A stretch of DNA of 64,000 nt from Echiichthys vipera (lineage: Eukaryota > Chordata > Actinopteri > Perciformes > Trachinidae). Of the stretch, positions 12,630 through 26,198 are shown in pieces; the first letter of the stretch is position 1; each line of letters begins with the position of its first letter. The stretch spans positions 15,686,849 to 15,750,848 of the forward strand of contig OY829661.1 of the NCBI GenBank assembly GCA_963691815.1, in the 5' to 3' direction. Under the pieces are notes generated by a model, which was given only the letters and a program-made list of their open reading frames with translations, was not told the DNA's origin and ran no database searches. Both the position numbers and the translations under genes were made by a program.

Positions 12630-15162
12630 GAAATATGAAAGTATTAGAGAGCTATCATGGAAACAAGCATCTTTTTTACATGCTTCCATAGTCCTCATGC
12701 TTTACTTGTGATAATTACTATCCCGCACTATAAGCCAAGAGAAAACTTGTAAATAGTAAAAAATACTGTTTCTAGACCTTACTTAAAATAAATCACTGCT
12801 TTGATACCCAGTGGGATAATCATTTAACTGCAAAGCAATGGAGGCTAGATGCTGACAATTCACAATATTTGGTTTTATCTGGGAAAGATGGCAATCGGCT
12901 TCACTAATTCATTCATGTTTCAAGCAGAAAACACTGAAAATTCTATCAGCCTATGCAGTCGAGCCTAGATACACCCATGCATACATAAGCAGAAAAGAAA
13001 GTAGTTTCATGATGGCTCTCTTACACACACAACTACAAGCACATGCAGCTGTATTATGAACACAAATAAGCCTTTGCCCACAGGCACACATGTGCATGCA
13101 CACGCAAACCTCATACTCTATGTCTCTGACTAGCTGGCGGCTCCAACAGGCTTATAATGGTTGCATTGTCACCCTGCTTTCCTCCCCAGTCTCGGCAACA
13201 GCCCTCTGTCTGCTCCTGCCAAGCTACATTGTTCGTTATCAAACTTTTTAGTGCCTTGGTACATTTCCAGGAAGACACACCACCCGCTGCCTATCATGCT
13301 ACTGGCAGTTACAAAATTAGCAACAGCATTTCCTATCTAAATGCTTAAAAGGTTTCTTGGAGGGAATTTCAAGGCTCAAAGTCGCACTTTTCAATTGAAT
13401 TTGTTCACATCACATTTACTACACTGTGCTCGACAACACCAGCTAGTTTTGGAGTACAGAAGACCAGAGGAGCAGACTGTTTGTTCATTCCCTCTCAATA
13501 TTTTTCTCCAGCCACACCCTTTTCTTCCTCCTCTTGTGACTGTTTTATTCTTTGTTTTAAATCTTGCTTTGCAAACCATATCTTTTTCCCTATTCTCTGA
13601 CTCATTTACCATGTAATAGAGCTGAAAAGGTGAGAAAAGAAGCAAGAGGCTGTTTTCTTGGAACACTGTTCTTTGTATCGCCATAACAACAAGATACTCG
13701 TCATCTACAGTGGTTCATTTGGTGCAAAACAACCTTTGGCAAATGTGGTGATACATGTCCTGTTACTGTTTCTTAGACAAATAGCTCTGAAGGTTAAGGA
13801 AGGTTGTCAGACTGTTAAAAGTATATTACTTCCTCAATAAAATACTATCACTCTGTATCACTATGCTCTTCCCTGAAGAGGCAAATTTGTTGACATGAAT
13901 TATTGGCGAAAAAAAGTCATCATAATCTAAAAGAAAGACAAGTCATTATTAATCTAATCTATTGTATGTAAGGACAGAGGAGTAAAATATTTAACTTCAC
14001 TACTTTCCTTTCACTTCTACAGAATTGTCCATGGACGATAATAATGTTGGGGGGCTGGGGGTTGACTTATGGGTTACTCCTATAAGGTATTATAATTGTC
14101 ACCTCTGATGATGTCTTCAAATTCTAAATTGATACTAACTCATTAATAATCACTGTAGGATTATCTTTGACTTTGGATTCATTCAAACTTGATTTAAGAA
14201 AAAAGTGAAAGTAAAATTGTCACTTTTTAAGTATGCCATGGATGCCATTAGCACCACCACAAACCTCCACCCCAGTGTTGGTGTGGTGCAGACATCATGA
14301 TGTTGAGCGGAGTGAAGAGGGCATCGTCCTTCTGCCCAACCCTATACTACGCAATATAATTTACCATATAAATCCCAATTTCCCACCGGCGTACTGAAAT
14401 TGCTTGTTTTGTCTGACCAACAATCCAAAACCAAAGATAATACATTTACTGTCATTAATGGCAAAGAAAAAACAGCAATTTTTGCTTGAATGATGACCAA
14501 AAACTTATATTGACTATATATAAAATAACTGTTTCAGCTCTATTTCATAGGTTTATATGGACAGGCAATCACATTAGCTGTTAACAGAGTACAGTAAATG
14601 AACAGCATCTATCACAGATTGTTTAAGAAGGCACACATTAAGTGGCAAGATGCAATCAGACCCCAAACTGTATTTTTCAGGATTGCAAAACAAGGCTTCT
14701 GGTGGGGTAGGGCTGAGCTTTACCAACTCACAAACTGACACACAAAGTGATAACAGCAGTTAGGTTGTAGTCTGGGTGTGTCCTGCAACAGATTGTGCAG
14801 AGTTCTGTTTCATTTTGGGACCAAATAACTGACGAGTGACTTCTCTTAGCCGTTTGTCACAGACTAACAGGTGAAAAGTATTCTAATCTGTAACAAACAC
14901 ACCTTTCAATCCATGTGTAGAAAAGTGCATGGTGGAAACCTATTCCAATCTTTTCAATTTCCTTCTCCCTACCACTCTTCAGCTGAACGGGCTGTTCTGG
15001 GCTGCCAGCTGGGCCCTGCGTACACCTCACAAGAGAGAGGAAGACACAGCCAGACACAGCCAGAAAGCATTCAGGCTTGCAACACAGTCCCTTTCGACAC
15101 GCCTCACAGCATTGATTTCAGCTAGGTAGAGATAGCAGGGAGAAAGGGAGAAAGGGGGAGGT

Positions 15163-15164
<2 letters not shown>

Positions 15165-15231
<67 letters not shown>
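15165..15231 (+). repeat. GA microsatellite
   Basis: About 33 uninterrupted GA units, preceded by a purine-rich lead-in from 15121. It sits in rabgap1 intron 1. Confidence 0.97.
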
Positions 15232-15234
<3 letters not shown>

Positions 15235-17251
15235 GGGAAAAGGAATGACAGAAAAGTCTGAATTAACACAAGTAGAGTCACTGTAGGGTACAAAAGAGAA
15301 GAGACAGGAAATGAATGGAAAAGGAGCTCTGAATGAGCAGGTCATGAATTGTACAAGTCAAGGAAACACACACACATGCTGTCCCCAATTTTCATCTTCT
15401 TCCAGCATCTGATTATCATCTCAATTCAGATCTATAGCAGAGCGCAGACTTTCAGTTTGCTATCCGGGAATTAGACCTAAAAACACCTAAAAAAAACAGA
15501 AGTCAGGCAAACTCAGTGCAGGCCTGCCTTTTGCTTTGAAATGGAGCACGGACTGCAGCAAACACCTCCACTGTGAGATACTGAGCTGCACAATGTGTGG
15601 CTATTCACAGAGATGTTATTAGCATTGGTGTATAGAAACAGAACTATGGCTTACACTTGTGTGTTTAAGTGGGTATGCTCCAACAACAAACAGTTGCTAA
15701 GGGTGAAGGGTGAAAGCAGCGTCACTGAGTAAGGTCCATATGCGGTAAAAATGAAAGAGTAGGTTAATTATATAGCCATTTTGTGTACATTCTCCAAAAT
15801 AAAAGCGAGAGAAAAGACATTAGTTTCACTCTCACAATACCATAGTCATAGAATTGACATTCTACATTATTAATGGGTGTAATGTAATCAATACTTTTCT
15901 TTCATTTCTGCAGTTCTTTATGCCTAGCGACAATACTTTATTAAATACAAGTTTAAACAGAGTGAAATCTGGCCAACAAAGGTGGGGTCCAACTAAATAA
16001 AGCAGTTGCCACTGCAGAAGATCAGGAAGCCTCTAAATTGAGGACTGAAATATCACTGATTTGCCAAATCATAAAATCTAAAAGCCAGTCCCTAGATTAT
16101 TTTCCTTTCCTACAAATCAAAAAATTAAAATGGGCAAATACTTAGCTGTCAGGTGATTCTTAACACTAATTAAAGTTTGGGCTGGGTTGATGACTGGAGG
16201 TCTGAATAATCTGAAGGGAATTTATGAATTTTAAATTCATTTTATCATCCATCTGACTCAGGGTAAGTCATTAAATATCATTAAAGCAAACATTTACTTT
16301 TCTGATCTGAAAGGATAGCAGACGAATCACAGCATCACACTAAGAAAAAAAATGGTGCAACAAGATTGGCGAAACCAGTTAAGTCAGTGAGTAAACTTCC
16401 AATTACTGATTCTTTACTAAGCAGTGCAAGACTCCCTCAAAGATAACCCCCAAATACTTTTATCTACTGTGGAGTACCAGATATATTTATGTTACATTTA
16501 TTTGACAGCCTCCCACAGATACTTCCTAGACATTGCCCTAATGCCACCAAAAATATTTCCTTTAAGTACATTTTTGATGTTTTAAAACTATGATTACTTT
16601 TGGGTCAACCATAAGCATGGAAGAAATGTATTTCTATGTACCTTTGAACTCCTCTCCCATCCATGAAATATATTTTCATGCTTTTCACCCTACATGGTCG
16701 CCTTTCTTCTTGTCCACATCAACTGCAAGGAAACACAAATCCACTGGGGTTGAAGCCAGTCCCCCGGCCGACATGCAGGCTCCACCAGCTCTCAAAATGA
16801 CAGGTGCATCTGAGGGGTGTTGTTGGGACTTGTAGAGCATTCAGGGTTCAGTGCAAACCCAATTTAGCTATCATAGGAGATGGATACAAGGGCAGAAGCT
16901 GACATGCAAATGCTCAAATTAAAGGATAAGCAACATTCTTTGGCCCTTTCTATTTATTGATGAAATTGCTTGTTAGTATTTTGGTGTTAACTTTGATCAA
17001 TTGAATAACAATGTAGGCTAAGGCAATTGTTCTCATAACTCCTCAGACTGCATAACTTGATGATAATTAGAATCATGGTATTGTATTGTGCTTGCCTTTG
17101 GCTTACAATGGCTTACAGACATGCCTGAAAAAGTATTGTGTTGTACAAAGACCAATTTAAAAAAATACATGTGTCAGTAAAGTATTGGCACTAGTCCAAA
17201 TGTATTAAAATATGCAATACTCATATTAGCCTGTGAATGTTCTGGTCATCG

Positions 17252-17364
17252 TTATCCCCAAAGTAATTTCAGTCAAAAGCAACTAAACTTGGTTATTTGT
17301 CTAGGAAATTTCCTAGACAAATATTTTTGACAGTTGCTTTTGACTGAAATTGCTTTGGGGATAA
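17252..17364. repeat. Near-palindromic hairpin, 113 bp
   Basis: The left arm runs from ttatccccaaag to atttgtctaggaaa. The right arm from tttcctagacaaat to ctttggggataa is its reverse complement, apart from a mismatched internal loop (aacttgg opposite tttttga) and single changes. The centre is ggaaatttcc. It is probably a small palindromic MITE, but I see no clear target duplication. Confidence 0.85.
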
Positions 17365-18139
17365 TACTCATATTGACTTGAATCAGAAAATAGCAACTAG
17401 AAAGTACATCTGATGAAGCACTGACCTCTACCCTTGTTTCTCTACTTACATGTACACACACATTAATAATTGTTAATACAGCAAATATTTGCATACTCCC
17501 AAATCTGGGTTATGTGTTTTTGTGCATGTCACCTTTCATTACTGTTATACCTGTGTTTCCGGAAACAGAAACGGAACAAGGAGCTGACGCAAGCGAAGTG
17601 TCAGCTGGTACATTTGGCTCACTGTCACTAAAAAGTAAACGGACTCACAAAGAGACAAGGGCGAGGCTACTGGGATCAACAATACTATTCTTGGTCAACA
17701 GTAGGCTTAGGCATTAAGCTAGTGACAGTGGGTTTGCTGCTGCAACTAATTGTTCTTCCAGTAGAAAGAGTGAAAACAGGTTACTTGCTCAGCATATCAG
17801 ATTGTCAGTCAACTTGCACTACTTAATGACTGATTGACCGAGCTGTGCAGTGTAACCCTAAAACACAGAATTTAGTTAGCTTATCTTTTTTAAGAAGGAT
17901 GCTGTTACATGCCTTTTTGAAACGTTGGAATCAGGGTCAGAGAAGTTGGATTAAAAATGTATCCTTAAAATACTCTTCTAGAAGATGATAGTGCATTAAT
18001 ATGCTATTCACACACAGTTGGTAAATGTATCATAGCATTTATTTTTGGTATTGTAATGAGTGTTTCTGTGTCTAACGGACTGGTAAAACATGTCAGTGGG
18101 GTCAAAAATCCAGCTCATCAGGCAATGCTTCACAGCAGA

Positions 18140-18297
18140 TTAGGGCTTAAACAATTAATCGAGTAACTTAAGATAGTCGAAAATCTCTCCCTCTCTCTCC
18201 CTAAAATTATCATTTTATTTTTATCCGATTACTCGGTTAACCGATGGAATAATCGGTAGAGTACTCGATTACAAAAAGATTTGATACCTGCAGCCCT
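18140..18297. mobile_element. hAT-like MITE with 8-bp target duplication
   Basis: The element starts ttagggctta and ends tgcagccct, so the termini carry the inverted agggct/agccct seen in hAT elements. It is flanked by a perfect direct repeat, acagcaga, at 18132-18139 and 18298-18305, and 8 bp is the hAT target-site length. At 158 bp it has no coding capacity. The interior holds complementary segments (taatcgagtaac and ccgattactcgg). Confidence 0.8.
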
Positions 18298-18798
18298 ACA
18301 GCAGACCTGTCACACACGCCCTCGCACGCCACCACAGAGACTTCTCAAACGGTCCCTACTGCTGAACACTCCTTTATCATGTGACAATAGCAGAACTTAC
18401 ACTAACAAAATATAGCATGGTTTAAATGCTTGTTATGGCAGAGTACTTAACTTGAGAAATATATAAATAAAAGTCCAGAATCTGCAGGACAGTTAGTATT
18501 AACGGCTACAGTTTTAAACAATAATGCACTATCAAAGCCTATATTGGATGAATGGTTTTCATTTTGTGTTGTTTTAAGTTAGTTAAAGAAGCCTAAACTA
18601 GGCTATTGAGCTACTGATGTTATTATAATGTGATTTCTTCAGCTAACCTTGTCTTCATTATATATTACGTTAACTGGTGTAGTGAGCTCCAATGGTACCA
18701 CATAAGAAACAGACGTGGTTGATGTGATGATCAGTGCATTGGGAAGTATTACTGAATGAGCAAGTGCATAGAAGTAACCATAAACGATACTACCAGCC

Positions 18799-18799
<1 letters not shown>

Positions 18800-18826
<27 letters not shown>
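18800..18826 (+). repeat. CA microsatellite
   Basis: About 13 uninterrupted CA units in rabgap1 intron 1. Confidence 0.95.
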
Positions 18827-18833
<7 letters not shown>

Positions 18834-19423
18834 GAAATCGAACACAAATTACATCCAGCTGACACAAATAAATACATTAGATACAAATAAATTAGTCACA
18901 GCTACTTCAGCATGGTTATATTGTACTGGTCTCACTGATACACCACCCAATCTGGATACAAGCAAACCTGCTACATACAGCTAAGTTATTTAATATATAA
19001 CTTAATTAAAGGTTAACATCATATTTTCCCCAATAACGTTAGGCTGAGCCTAATGTAGCAAGCTCTAGTTTTAACTTAGCCCTTACAAACCTACCATACG
19101 TTAGCTAAGATAGCCACTTTGCAGTCATCGATTCACAGTCCAACTAAAATGTTTAACTGCACATTGACCAATAAGCGAAACCGTCCCGTCACTATAGAGC
19201 AAACTGATGTGTAAAGGTGTAATTCGGTGAATTAACCTGCTGACTGGCCCTCACTGAAGCCTTGAAACAGGCCATTACTGTAACGTTATGTAGCATGGCT
19301 GGCTAACGCCTGCTAGCCATGCTACCATGGCAGTTACAACCAACAAACAGGGATTTTGTTTCACAACTGAAGAGACAACAGCATTTAACGTTGACGGTGG
19401 AAGTGCGGTGCAAAACAGCTTAC

Positions 19424-19620
19424 CTGTCGGTTGTATTTATTCCACTGGCGGTTGGCACAACATTGCACTTTCCCAATAACATCGGCAGCCATCAGCATCC
19501 AGCAGAGCTGTAAACACAAGCCCAACCAACCCGCTGACACCCATATTGCGCATGCGCCTGTCAGTGCTCCTCTGGCATAGTGCTGCGGGAGGGGAACCGT
19601 TGGCATTAAGCTACTGACAT
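19424..19620 (-). promoter_or_regulatory. rabgap1: rabgap1 promoter and noncoding first exon (proposed)
   Basis: A good minus-strand donor (CGACAG|gtaagc) ends a proposed leader exon at 19424. The segment above it is richer in GC and CpG than its surroundings and holds the palindrome tgcgcatgcgc at 19547-19557, which has the core of an NRF1 site, plus a G-rich stretch (gcgggaggggaacc) near 19585. There is no clear TATA box, as expected for a housekeeping gene. The transcription start cannot be set from sequence. Assignment to rabgap1 is inferred from strand, distance and the lack of any other gene in between. Confidence 0.5.
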
Positions 19621-19632
19621 GATGCTCATATG

Positions 19633-20084
19633 TGGAGGACTAAAGATGACTTAAGTCTCAATAACAAAATAAATCAATGCATCAATAAATGTATAAATAT
19701 ATACAGTAATAAATAAATAAATTCTAAATAAATAAATAGATGTATAAATACATGTTTAAATGAATAAAATAATAAATGAATGCTTTACATTTGTTTTTGT
19801 TCACATACATGTATTTCTTTATGTATTTCTATGTTCATATTTTAATGAGGTAGGAGGTACCATTTATTCATGAGTTTATTTATTCATCCAGGCCTTTATT
19901 ATTTTATTTAGTCATTTCCGTATTTATTTATTTATTTAGGCATTTATTTGTTTATTCCTGTATTCATTTATATATTAATTTATGCACTCATTTATGTATT
20001 TATTTATTTATTCCTGGATTTATTTATATATTTATTTACGCATTTATTTATTTATTGAGACTTAAGTCATGTTTAGTCCCTCCA
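19633..20084. mobile_element. MITE with long terminal inverted repeats and ATTT-rich core
   Basis: The left end reads tggaggactaaagatgac then ttaagtctcaataa. The right end, reverse-complemented, reads tggagggactaaacatgac then ttaagtctcaataa. The arms are about 34 bp long and differ by one indel and one substitution. The core is AAATA/ATTTA-rich on alternating strands. The element lies just upstream of the rabgap1 promoter. The superfamily is not clear because no target duplication was found. Confidence 0.75.
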
Positions 20085-20104
20085 TTTTCACAGAGACCAG
20101 TTTC

Positions 20105-20560
20105 TCTGTTGTTTGTTAGACTTAGACTTAGACTTTTCTTTATTGATCCCTTTGGCATGACTCCCACAAGGAAATTGGATTTCCAGCAGCTTACAGAACA
20201 CGTATGTTCCTACGAGAATAAGGATGTATAAAAAATGTTTAATAAATATAGAAAGTAAAACAATAAACAGCAAACATTAAACTCTCAGCTTAATATATGT
20301 AAAGTCGAGATAAGAATACAGATAGAATAACAATCGCGGAAATTAAATGATTGCACTTGTGGCTACCACTCCTTCCCTTCTGTTCTCTTGTTGGGATAGA
20401 TCGTCCATCCATGCGTGCATGTTAGGGCATGTGGCCAAAAAACTCTGTAGTACCCACCTACTGAGGTGAGAGCCTATGGAGGCAATCCCAACCCAGTTAA
20501 GTAGGTTATACAAGAACCTGTCTTGCTTTATCCATATCATATAATAATAATAATAATCTG
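20105..20560. mobile_element. Probable non-LTR retroelement 3' relic
   Basis: The stretch opens with the repeated hexamer ttagac (gacttagacttagac) followed by tctttattgatccctttgg and aaggaaattggatttcc, a block I recognise as widely dispersed in teleost genomes at the 3' end of non-LTR elements. No intact reverse transcriptase frame is present. The outer right limit is a guess. Confidence 0.45.
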
Positions 20561-23500
20561 ATGCAAAAAGTTGCCTTATTTTTTTTAAGTAGATCAAGCA
20601 GGGTGTGTGCACATCTTCTCCCGTATCAATGTTATTCCAAAGAAATTGAAATAAATATATTAGAAAATTGAGGTTCTGATCCCACCAACACATTTTCTCC
20701 AGATTTGTGGTTGTCAATAATGCGCGGGAACTCAAACAAATCATTCAATATGAAATATGCAATATTATAGGTCCACTGAAAACAAAAACCACAAAATAAC
20801 TATTACTTATACTATCAACCCATTCATTATAATGGGAAAGTTTCATATCCACAACGTCCTCACAGCAATCATTTGAACATTTTAGGATTTAATTTAGGAC
20901 ATAATTTGAGTCTGTCCAAATTACAATAAGAAAACAAATAAGAAATAATAAGAAATGGGCTCATAGTTAATATGCTACAGGGATTCTTTTAATGAATTGC
21001 CTACTTGCCTAAGTTATTATTTTATGCTATTTTCTTTTTCCTCTTAACTATTTTATTTATACCCTATTCAAGCTGCTATGTTCAATGTATGTTTTTTTTT
21101 AAGTCAGGTTGGGTCTTAAGTTACTCACAGCAGTAAAGTCCAAGTCTGGGTCTTTTGTGATATACATCTATATACATATCCATGATATACGCTTCAAATA
21201 TCTGACCTGTCTTCAGAAGAAACTTTGACCTTAGAAAGTCAAGTTTTATTCTTCTTGTCAATGACATCAAAACATCTTTAAACTCTTCTACAGTATTTCA
21301 TCTCAAACCCATCAAAGCGCAATCTCAGCCTAACCTAATCATGAATTAATTACTAAAAAAAAACATTGCTTCAGCAGTGCAAACTCTGATGTAAACTCAC
21401 ATCATTCAGCAGTTTGGGTAGTAGTTAGCACAGCAGTCAGCTGTGAGAAACAACCGCTCACTGTGTTGTGGTCATGCTGGCTCTGCCTGTACAGCCTGTC
21501 AGGGCCTGTCAACTCTAGTCACTATTTAAGCGGTTGCTCCTTGCAAACATAACCTACTCACAAAGCTAGGTGCAGATTTAGGAAGTTTAATGCTGAATGT
21601 TGCAACCTTTTATCCAATTCATGTTTTTATCGAGTGAGTTTTAGAGATTTTTTAGCAACCCTTGCGTTAACCCTCGTTTTCCTGCATGAGACGGCAAGAG
21701 AAGTCTCATACAGTGTCTCCCTGACCAGAAAACCGCAACAGCCATCAGTAAAGTTGAATAAAAGCTTAGTGTATGACTGATTCATGACGTGACCATCTCG
21801 GCCTCATGGCCCAGGTTGAGAGATGGGTTGGAGATTGGTTTCATTTCTCTATGGATTGGATTTTGATACTTTCACATGTTTATATAGCACCCAGATCTGT
21901 TTTATAAGAAAAAAAAAAAGACATGGAAAATCCCCTTTTACAGTATGGGACCTTTAAATATATACTTATTCCTAACAAAATTATTAAATACTGTCTCAAG
22001 GCCTATGATCTGATTGCATTATGTAACGTCTCTTATCATAATACGACATTCACAAATGATGACAGGAATCACAAAGAAATGTCATTTTGTTGTTGTTTTA
22101 TTGTGGCATGCAACTTCATGTGCCTTTTCAAAATTCCTTCTCAGTGCAACACAGAAGCAAGTATGCTGCTCGGCCAAGCTGTCTGTAAGTCAGTGTAATA
22201 CAGATGAACGAGCCAGAAAATGCACAGAAGAATCAATCAGTCAAACAACACTCAGTTTCATCAATCATTAATAGCACATAGGTCGTTATCATCATAGGTT
22301 TGACTAAATCCAGTCCTGCAGTGCCGTACAGTCAGTAAAAGGGAAACCTTTCACAATGTGATATTTCCAAGGAAATAAATGGAATACATAACAGTATTAT
22401 TCATTATTGGGATATTTTAGATATGCTGTCTCTTAAGGAGTTTATTTTCCTCATTCTGAAACATTACACAACTGCCCCAATGATTTCAACATTTAAATAT
22501 ATCTGATTATCACAGGTTGTATAAATGAGCATCTATACTATAAGTCCATCTAATGATGGTGCCAGACTGTATACAATGACGGATGTGTACCATCTCTTAA
22601 TAGTTCATTTACATTTCAATCGAACAATAGATTTGCAAATAAAATGTCTAATACAGACATGAATAGTCAGAAAACATCAGTTTATCATATGTTTCACGAT
22701 CAACAAACAGGCTTTCCCCCTATATAATATAGAATAATAACGAGACACTTTCTTGTCTAATAAAAAAATTCAACAGTTTCAGCAAATTCTCAAATTCAAA
22801 ACAAAGACGCTGACTTTGTATATATACCAAGAAGGAAAAATACCACAACAACCAAATGTGGTAATAACAATAATAGTCATAATAATAATAATAATAATAT
22901 AACTTCTATCAAACAAGAATCGATTTTAATGAGCAAACGAGTAAAATGCTGCAAGCAAACTTCAGCACTTGACGTGGCCACACAGTGGGCATGTGCAGAA
23001 CTCTTACAGCGCTGGGTGTGTTGTATCACAACTACAGAATCATCAATACTCCTCCGCCATCACAAGAGGGACAATATTGCATGCATGACGCAGGATGCAG
23101 GGAGGATGGGGTGGTAGCAGAGTGCACCCGCTGGCAGTGATGGTATGGGAATCAGTGCAGTGCAATTAGCCACTACAACATTGATCTACAGACACTTTGA
23201 AAGAAACAGGGAGTATCACTTTGACGTTCAATACTCACAATACTGTTGTTACATACAGTGTAGTGCCCAGTCCATTCACATGGGAACAGGAATAGCAAAG
23301 CCAATATTGATACTGAGAGGCAAAAGAAAACACTGGCAAACAATTTAATCTCTTACCCATGTATGCTTTGGGTGAAAGGGTAAGTTATCAGCAAGTCAAA
23401 TTCAGGTAAATACTTCCACAGAATATGTAAGTGAAAAAGTCAAAGTAGCTGAGCAACTTAAGTCTTCCCTGAGCAATTCAGACAGACAAGGATCTAGCCT

Positions 23501-24768
23501 CCTCTAATGGAACAAAGCAGAACTACAAAACAAGCATCCCTTTCCCTCCTTATAGTTAAGGAATATGAAAAGCTGTAGGAAAATTGCAGGGATTGATTGT
23601 ACTCTACTGTACTGTACACAACGTGGCACTTAACGTAACATGACTTCAAAGATGAAGTTGTAAACAGATGCAGATTGACAGCCGGTAGCTGAGATAATTT
23701 CATGACTTGGGGCAGCAAAATCCCTGCCTTTTCATATCAGAAGTGAACCAATCAAAACATTGGAGAGTTTTCAAAAGAGTATTACACTGAATTGTTCGGT
23801 CCAATTCTTCAATTTGTCTACGATAAGAGAGAAGCCGCCCCAAAACCATGGTTACCAGTACACTATTTCATTGTTCATTCAGGTTAATAAAGTTAACTTG
23901 AAACTCAACAAGCAATCCTCACACGTAGTGTGCGGCCACTCTGCTATCCTCTAAAATGGGATTCAATGTGGAATCCGAGAGGAACATTTTTGAAAAGGTA
24001 CAGTAGTTTAGGTGAGAGGAAATTGAAGATTTCTCATTTTACACAAATCTCATAAGATTTAGAAAGGGTGTAAACCAGCTCATGACTTTAAATCCTGCAT
24101 ATCTAAAATGGGTTAATGTTTTCATGCTATTAATTAAAGTCGAAGCCACATATGACAAGATGCCTCATATCTTTAAAATGGAATGAGGCAAGGCTGGGCT
24201 GTATGGAAATCAGCCAAACTGCACAAAATTACAGTGAAGTAGGCAGCGCATCCGACAACCGGCAAATACAACGAAACATTAGACAAGACTATCAAATTTT
24301 TTGTCTTTGCGATGTAAAACAGAGCAAACAAAACAAGAGTAACAAAGACCCTGATACAAAATACCCCGACAAACAACTTCACAGAAGTTAGCAATGCATC
24401 AAATTAAAAAAAACGAAACTTTTTCAAGAGTTAAACAAAGATACAGCGTGATGAAACACAAGAAGTGGTGTCCCTCACTTTTGTAGGCTTCAGCTTGAAA
24501 CATTACGCATTTACCTCTGAATATTGTTTATATTGCATGTAAAGGTGACTGGAAAGCACAGAAAATGCCATGAGCTTACAAAAATGGGATTTCCAGTTTC
24601 TGTTAATTTCTCTGAAACAGGAAAGGAGTCTGTCAGTGGGCATGGACAAACGTCATTGTAGAGCCCAATGTTTAGGGCTGTATAACACTCTGGAGAGAAA
24701 GGCCACTGTATTGCATGTTTGTGTCTACTGTGTGTGAATGACAGCACACATTTACTGTGCATCTGTGC

Positions 24769-24807
<39 letters not shown>

Positions 24808-26064
24808 CAGTGAGACTGTACCTAACTGACAGTCAGCAGGATTAAATATGATCACTATAGGCACACAAAGATGAAACAATAGTTTTTAAGACTGCTTGTG
24901 AGATAATGTGGCTTGTATAGAAATCTACCACATTAGCCCCACCTGCAGCTTAAAATACAATTTCTGTTCAAAAATAAGTAATTGGTAGTCTTTAGTAATG
25001 CAGTATGAGCCACCTAAGAACATAATAAGTATGTTATGGAGAAAAACAGTGTACACACATCTTTGTTTTGTTGTCATCCTTCCTGACCTCCAGTGGTCAT
25101 TTGACTTCCAGTGATCAATGATCATAAACAAATGCAGTAAAAGAGTCATAAGTTGTTTTGAGTATCAGTAGTAAAGACCTTTGTTTCTTGCAGTTTTCTA
25201 TCCAATTGGAGGGTTGGAGTGCCCTGAAAATGTTTCCTTTATCTATCTCCTGACCTTTTAGGGGACACTGTAAAAATGAAAATGTATTATGCCGCAATAC
25301 AACAAAGGCTATACAATGAATCCGGAGCATTGAGCTGTGTGAGAGCATTACCATGTAAGGCAGCTTACGGAAACACATCCCTTATCATGTAATGAGATTG
25401 TAAGTTGTGAAAAATATTAACTGTCAAGTGGCAAAGAGGGATAAATAATCACCATTTTGTTCAATATACTTTTAGTGTCGCCTTGTCTTGGAGGAAACAG
25501 TAAATTATATTCCTAACATTATTTTTTTAAAAAGATGATTTACTGTTGCAAATGACTTATATTTACTGTCCCAAGTACATGACCTCAGTACTGGGAGTAA
25601 GACAGAATTTAGTAGGAAATGTTTAGATCTCAGTTCCTGCTGTTCATTCACACATGAGATGGGGCACCTTCTTTATATGATCCTGCTGTCTGACGGACCA
25701 TGTGAAATGACATGAAAAACGGCCTATGGTGTCATGGAATAAGTGTGTCTTTGTCAACCGTTGAATGACAACAAACTAAATGATGTGTGAACCTCAGGAG
25801 TATGGCGCCATTTGAAGTGAGAGATGCTGTGAGATCTCCAGCCTTTCTCTGAAATGTGACTGGGGTTGAAACTGGAAACACGTGTAGCATGTACTGTAAG
25901 GGCAAACTGGCCATGCGCCTTACTGGATATTAACAGTGATATCACTAAATTCTCTGTGAAGCTGTACATTGTTAAAAATCACCACTTAAGAGGCAGAACA
26001 ATGTGTTTTCCCTTGCCCCTTATAATGTGGCGCAGCATAGACTTTTGACCCATATCTGTCAACT
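20561..26064. other. Intergenic DNA between rc3h2 and rabgap1
   Basis: No gene is recognised. The region is AT-rich. It contains a copy of the dispersed 'atatgggacctttaa' repeat at about 21856-21957, an ATA-rich stretch near 22865-22900 and a short GT/GA microsatellite at 24770-24808. ORFs here are short and match nothing. Confidence 0.5.
21856..21957 (+). repeat. Dispersed repeat, copy 1
   Basis: The copy reads ttttgatactttcac, then tttatatagcac, then ctgttttataag, then a run of A, then ttttacagtatgggacctt. The same ordered blocks occur at 30985-31100 and 41745-41833, and reverse-complemented at 44417-44520. Confidence 0.75.
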
Positions 26065-26070
26065 TTTATT
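26065..26070 (-). other. rc3h2: Candidate rc3h2 polyadenylation signal
   Basis: AATAAA on the minus strand, about 130 bases after the rc3h2 stop codon. It would give a very short 3' UTR; further tttatt matches on the plus strand lie farther on, so a longer UTR is equally possible. Confidence 0.35.
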
Positions 26071-26198
26071 TAGGCATGTGATTGACATACAGTATATGAA
26101 GGCTGGAATTAAATGGTAATCCCTTTAACCAGAATCTGGTTGTGGGCAAGTGACTCGACTCTAGCTCGGCGAAGGTCAGTATCTGACTTTGTGTCCCC

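Larger units (their letters stand above)
9237..19423. other. rabgap1 first intron, repeat-bearing
   Basis: This intron of about 10.2 kb separates the noncoding first exon from the ATG exon. It holds a SINE (12455-12629), a GA microsatellite (15165-15231), a near-palindromic hairpin (17252-17364), an hAT-like MITE (18140-18297) and a CA microsatellite (18800-18826). I saw no exon-like ORF with both splice sites. Confidence 0.55.

Noticed and set aside
15027..15345. Ser-Leu repeat proteins on the minus strand
   Set aside because: Translation of the GA microsatellite.
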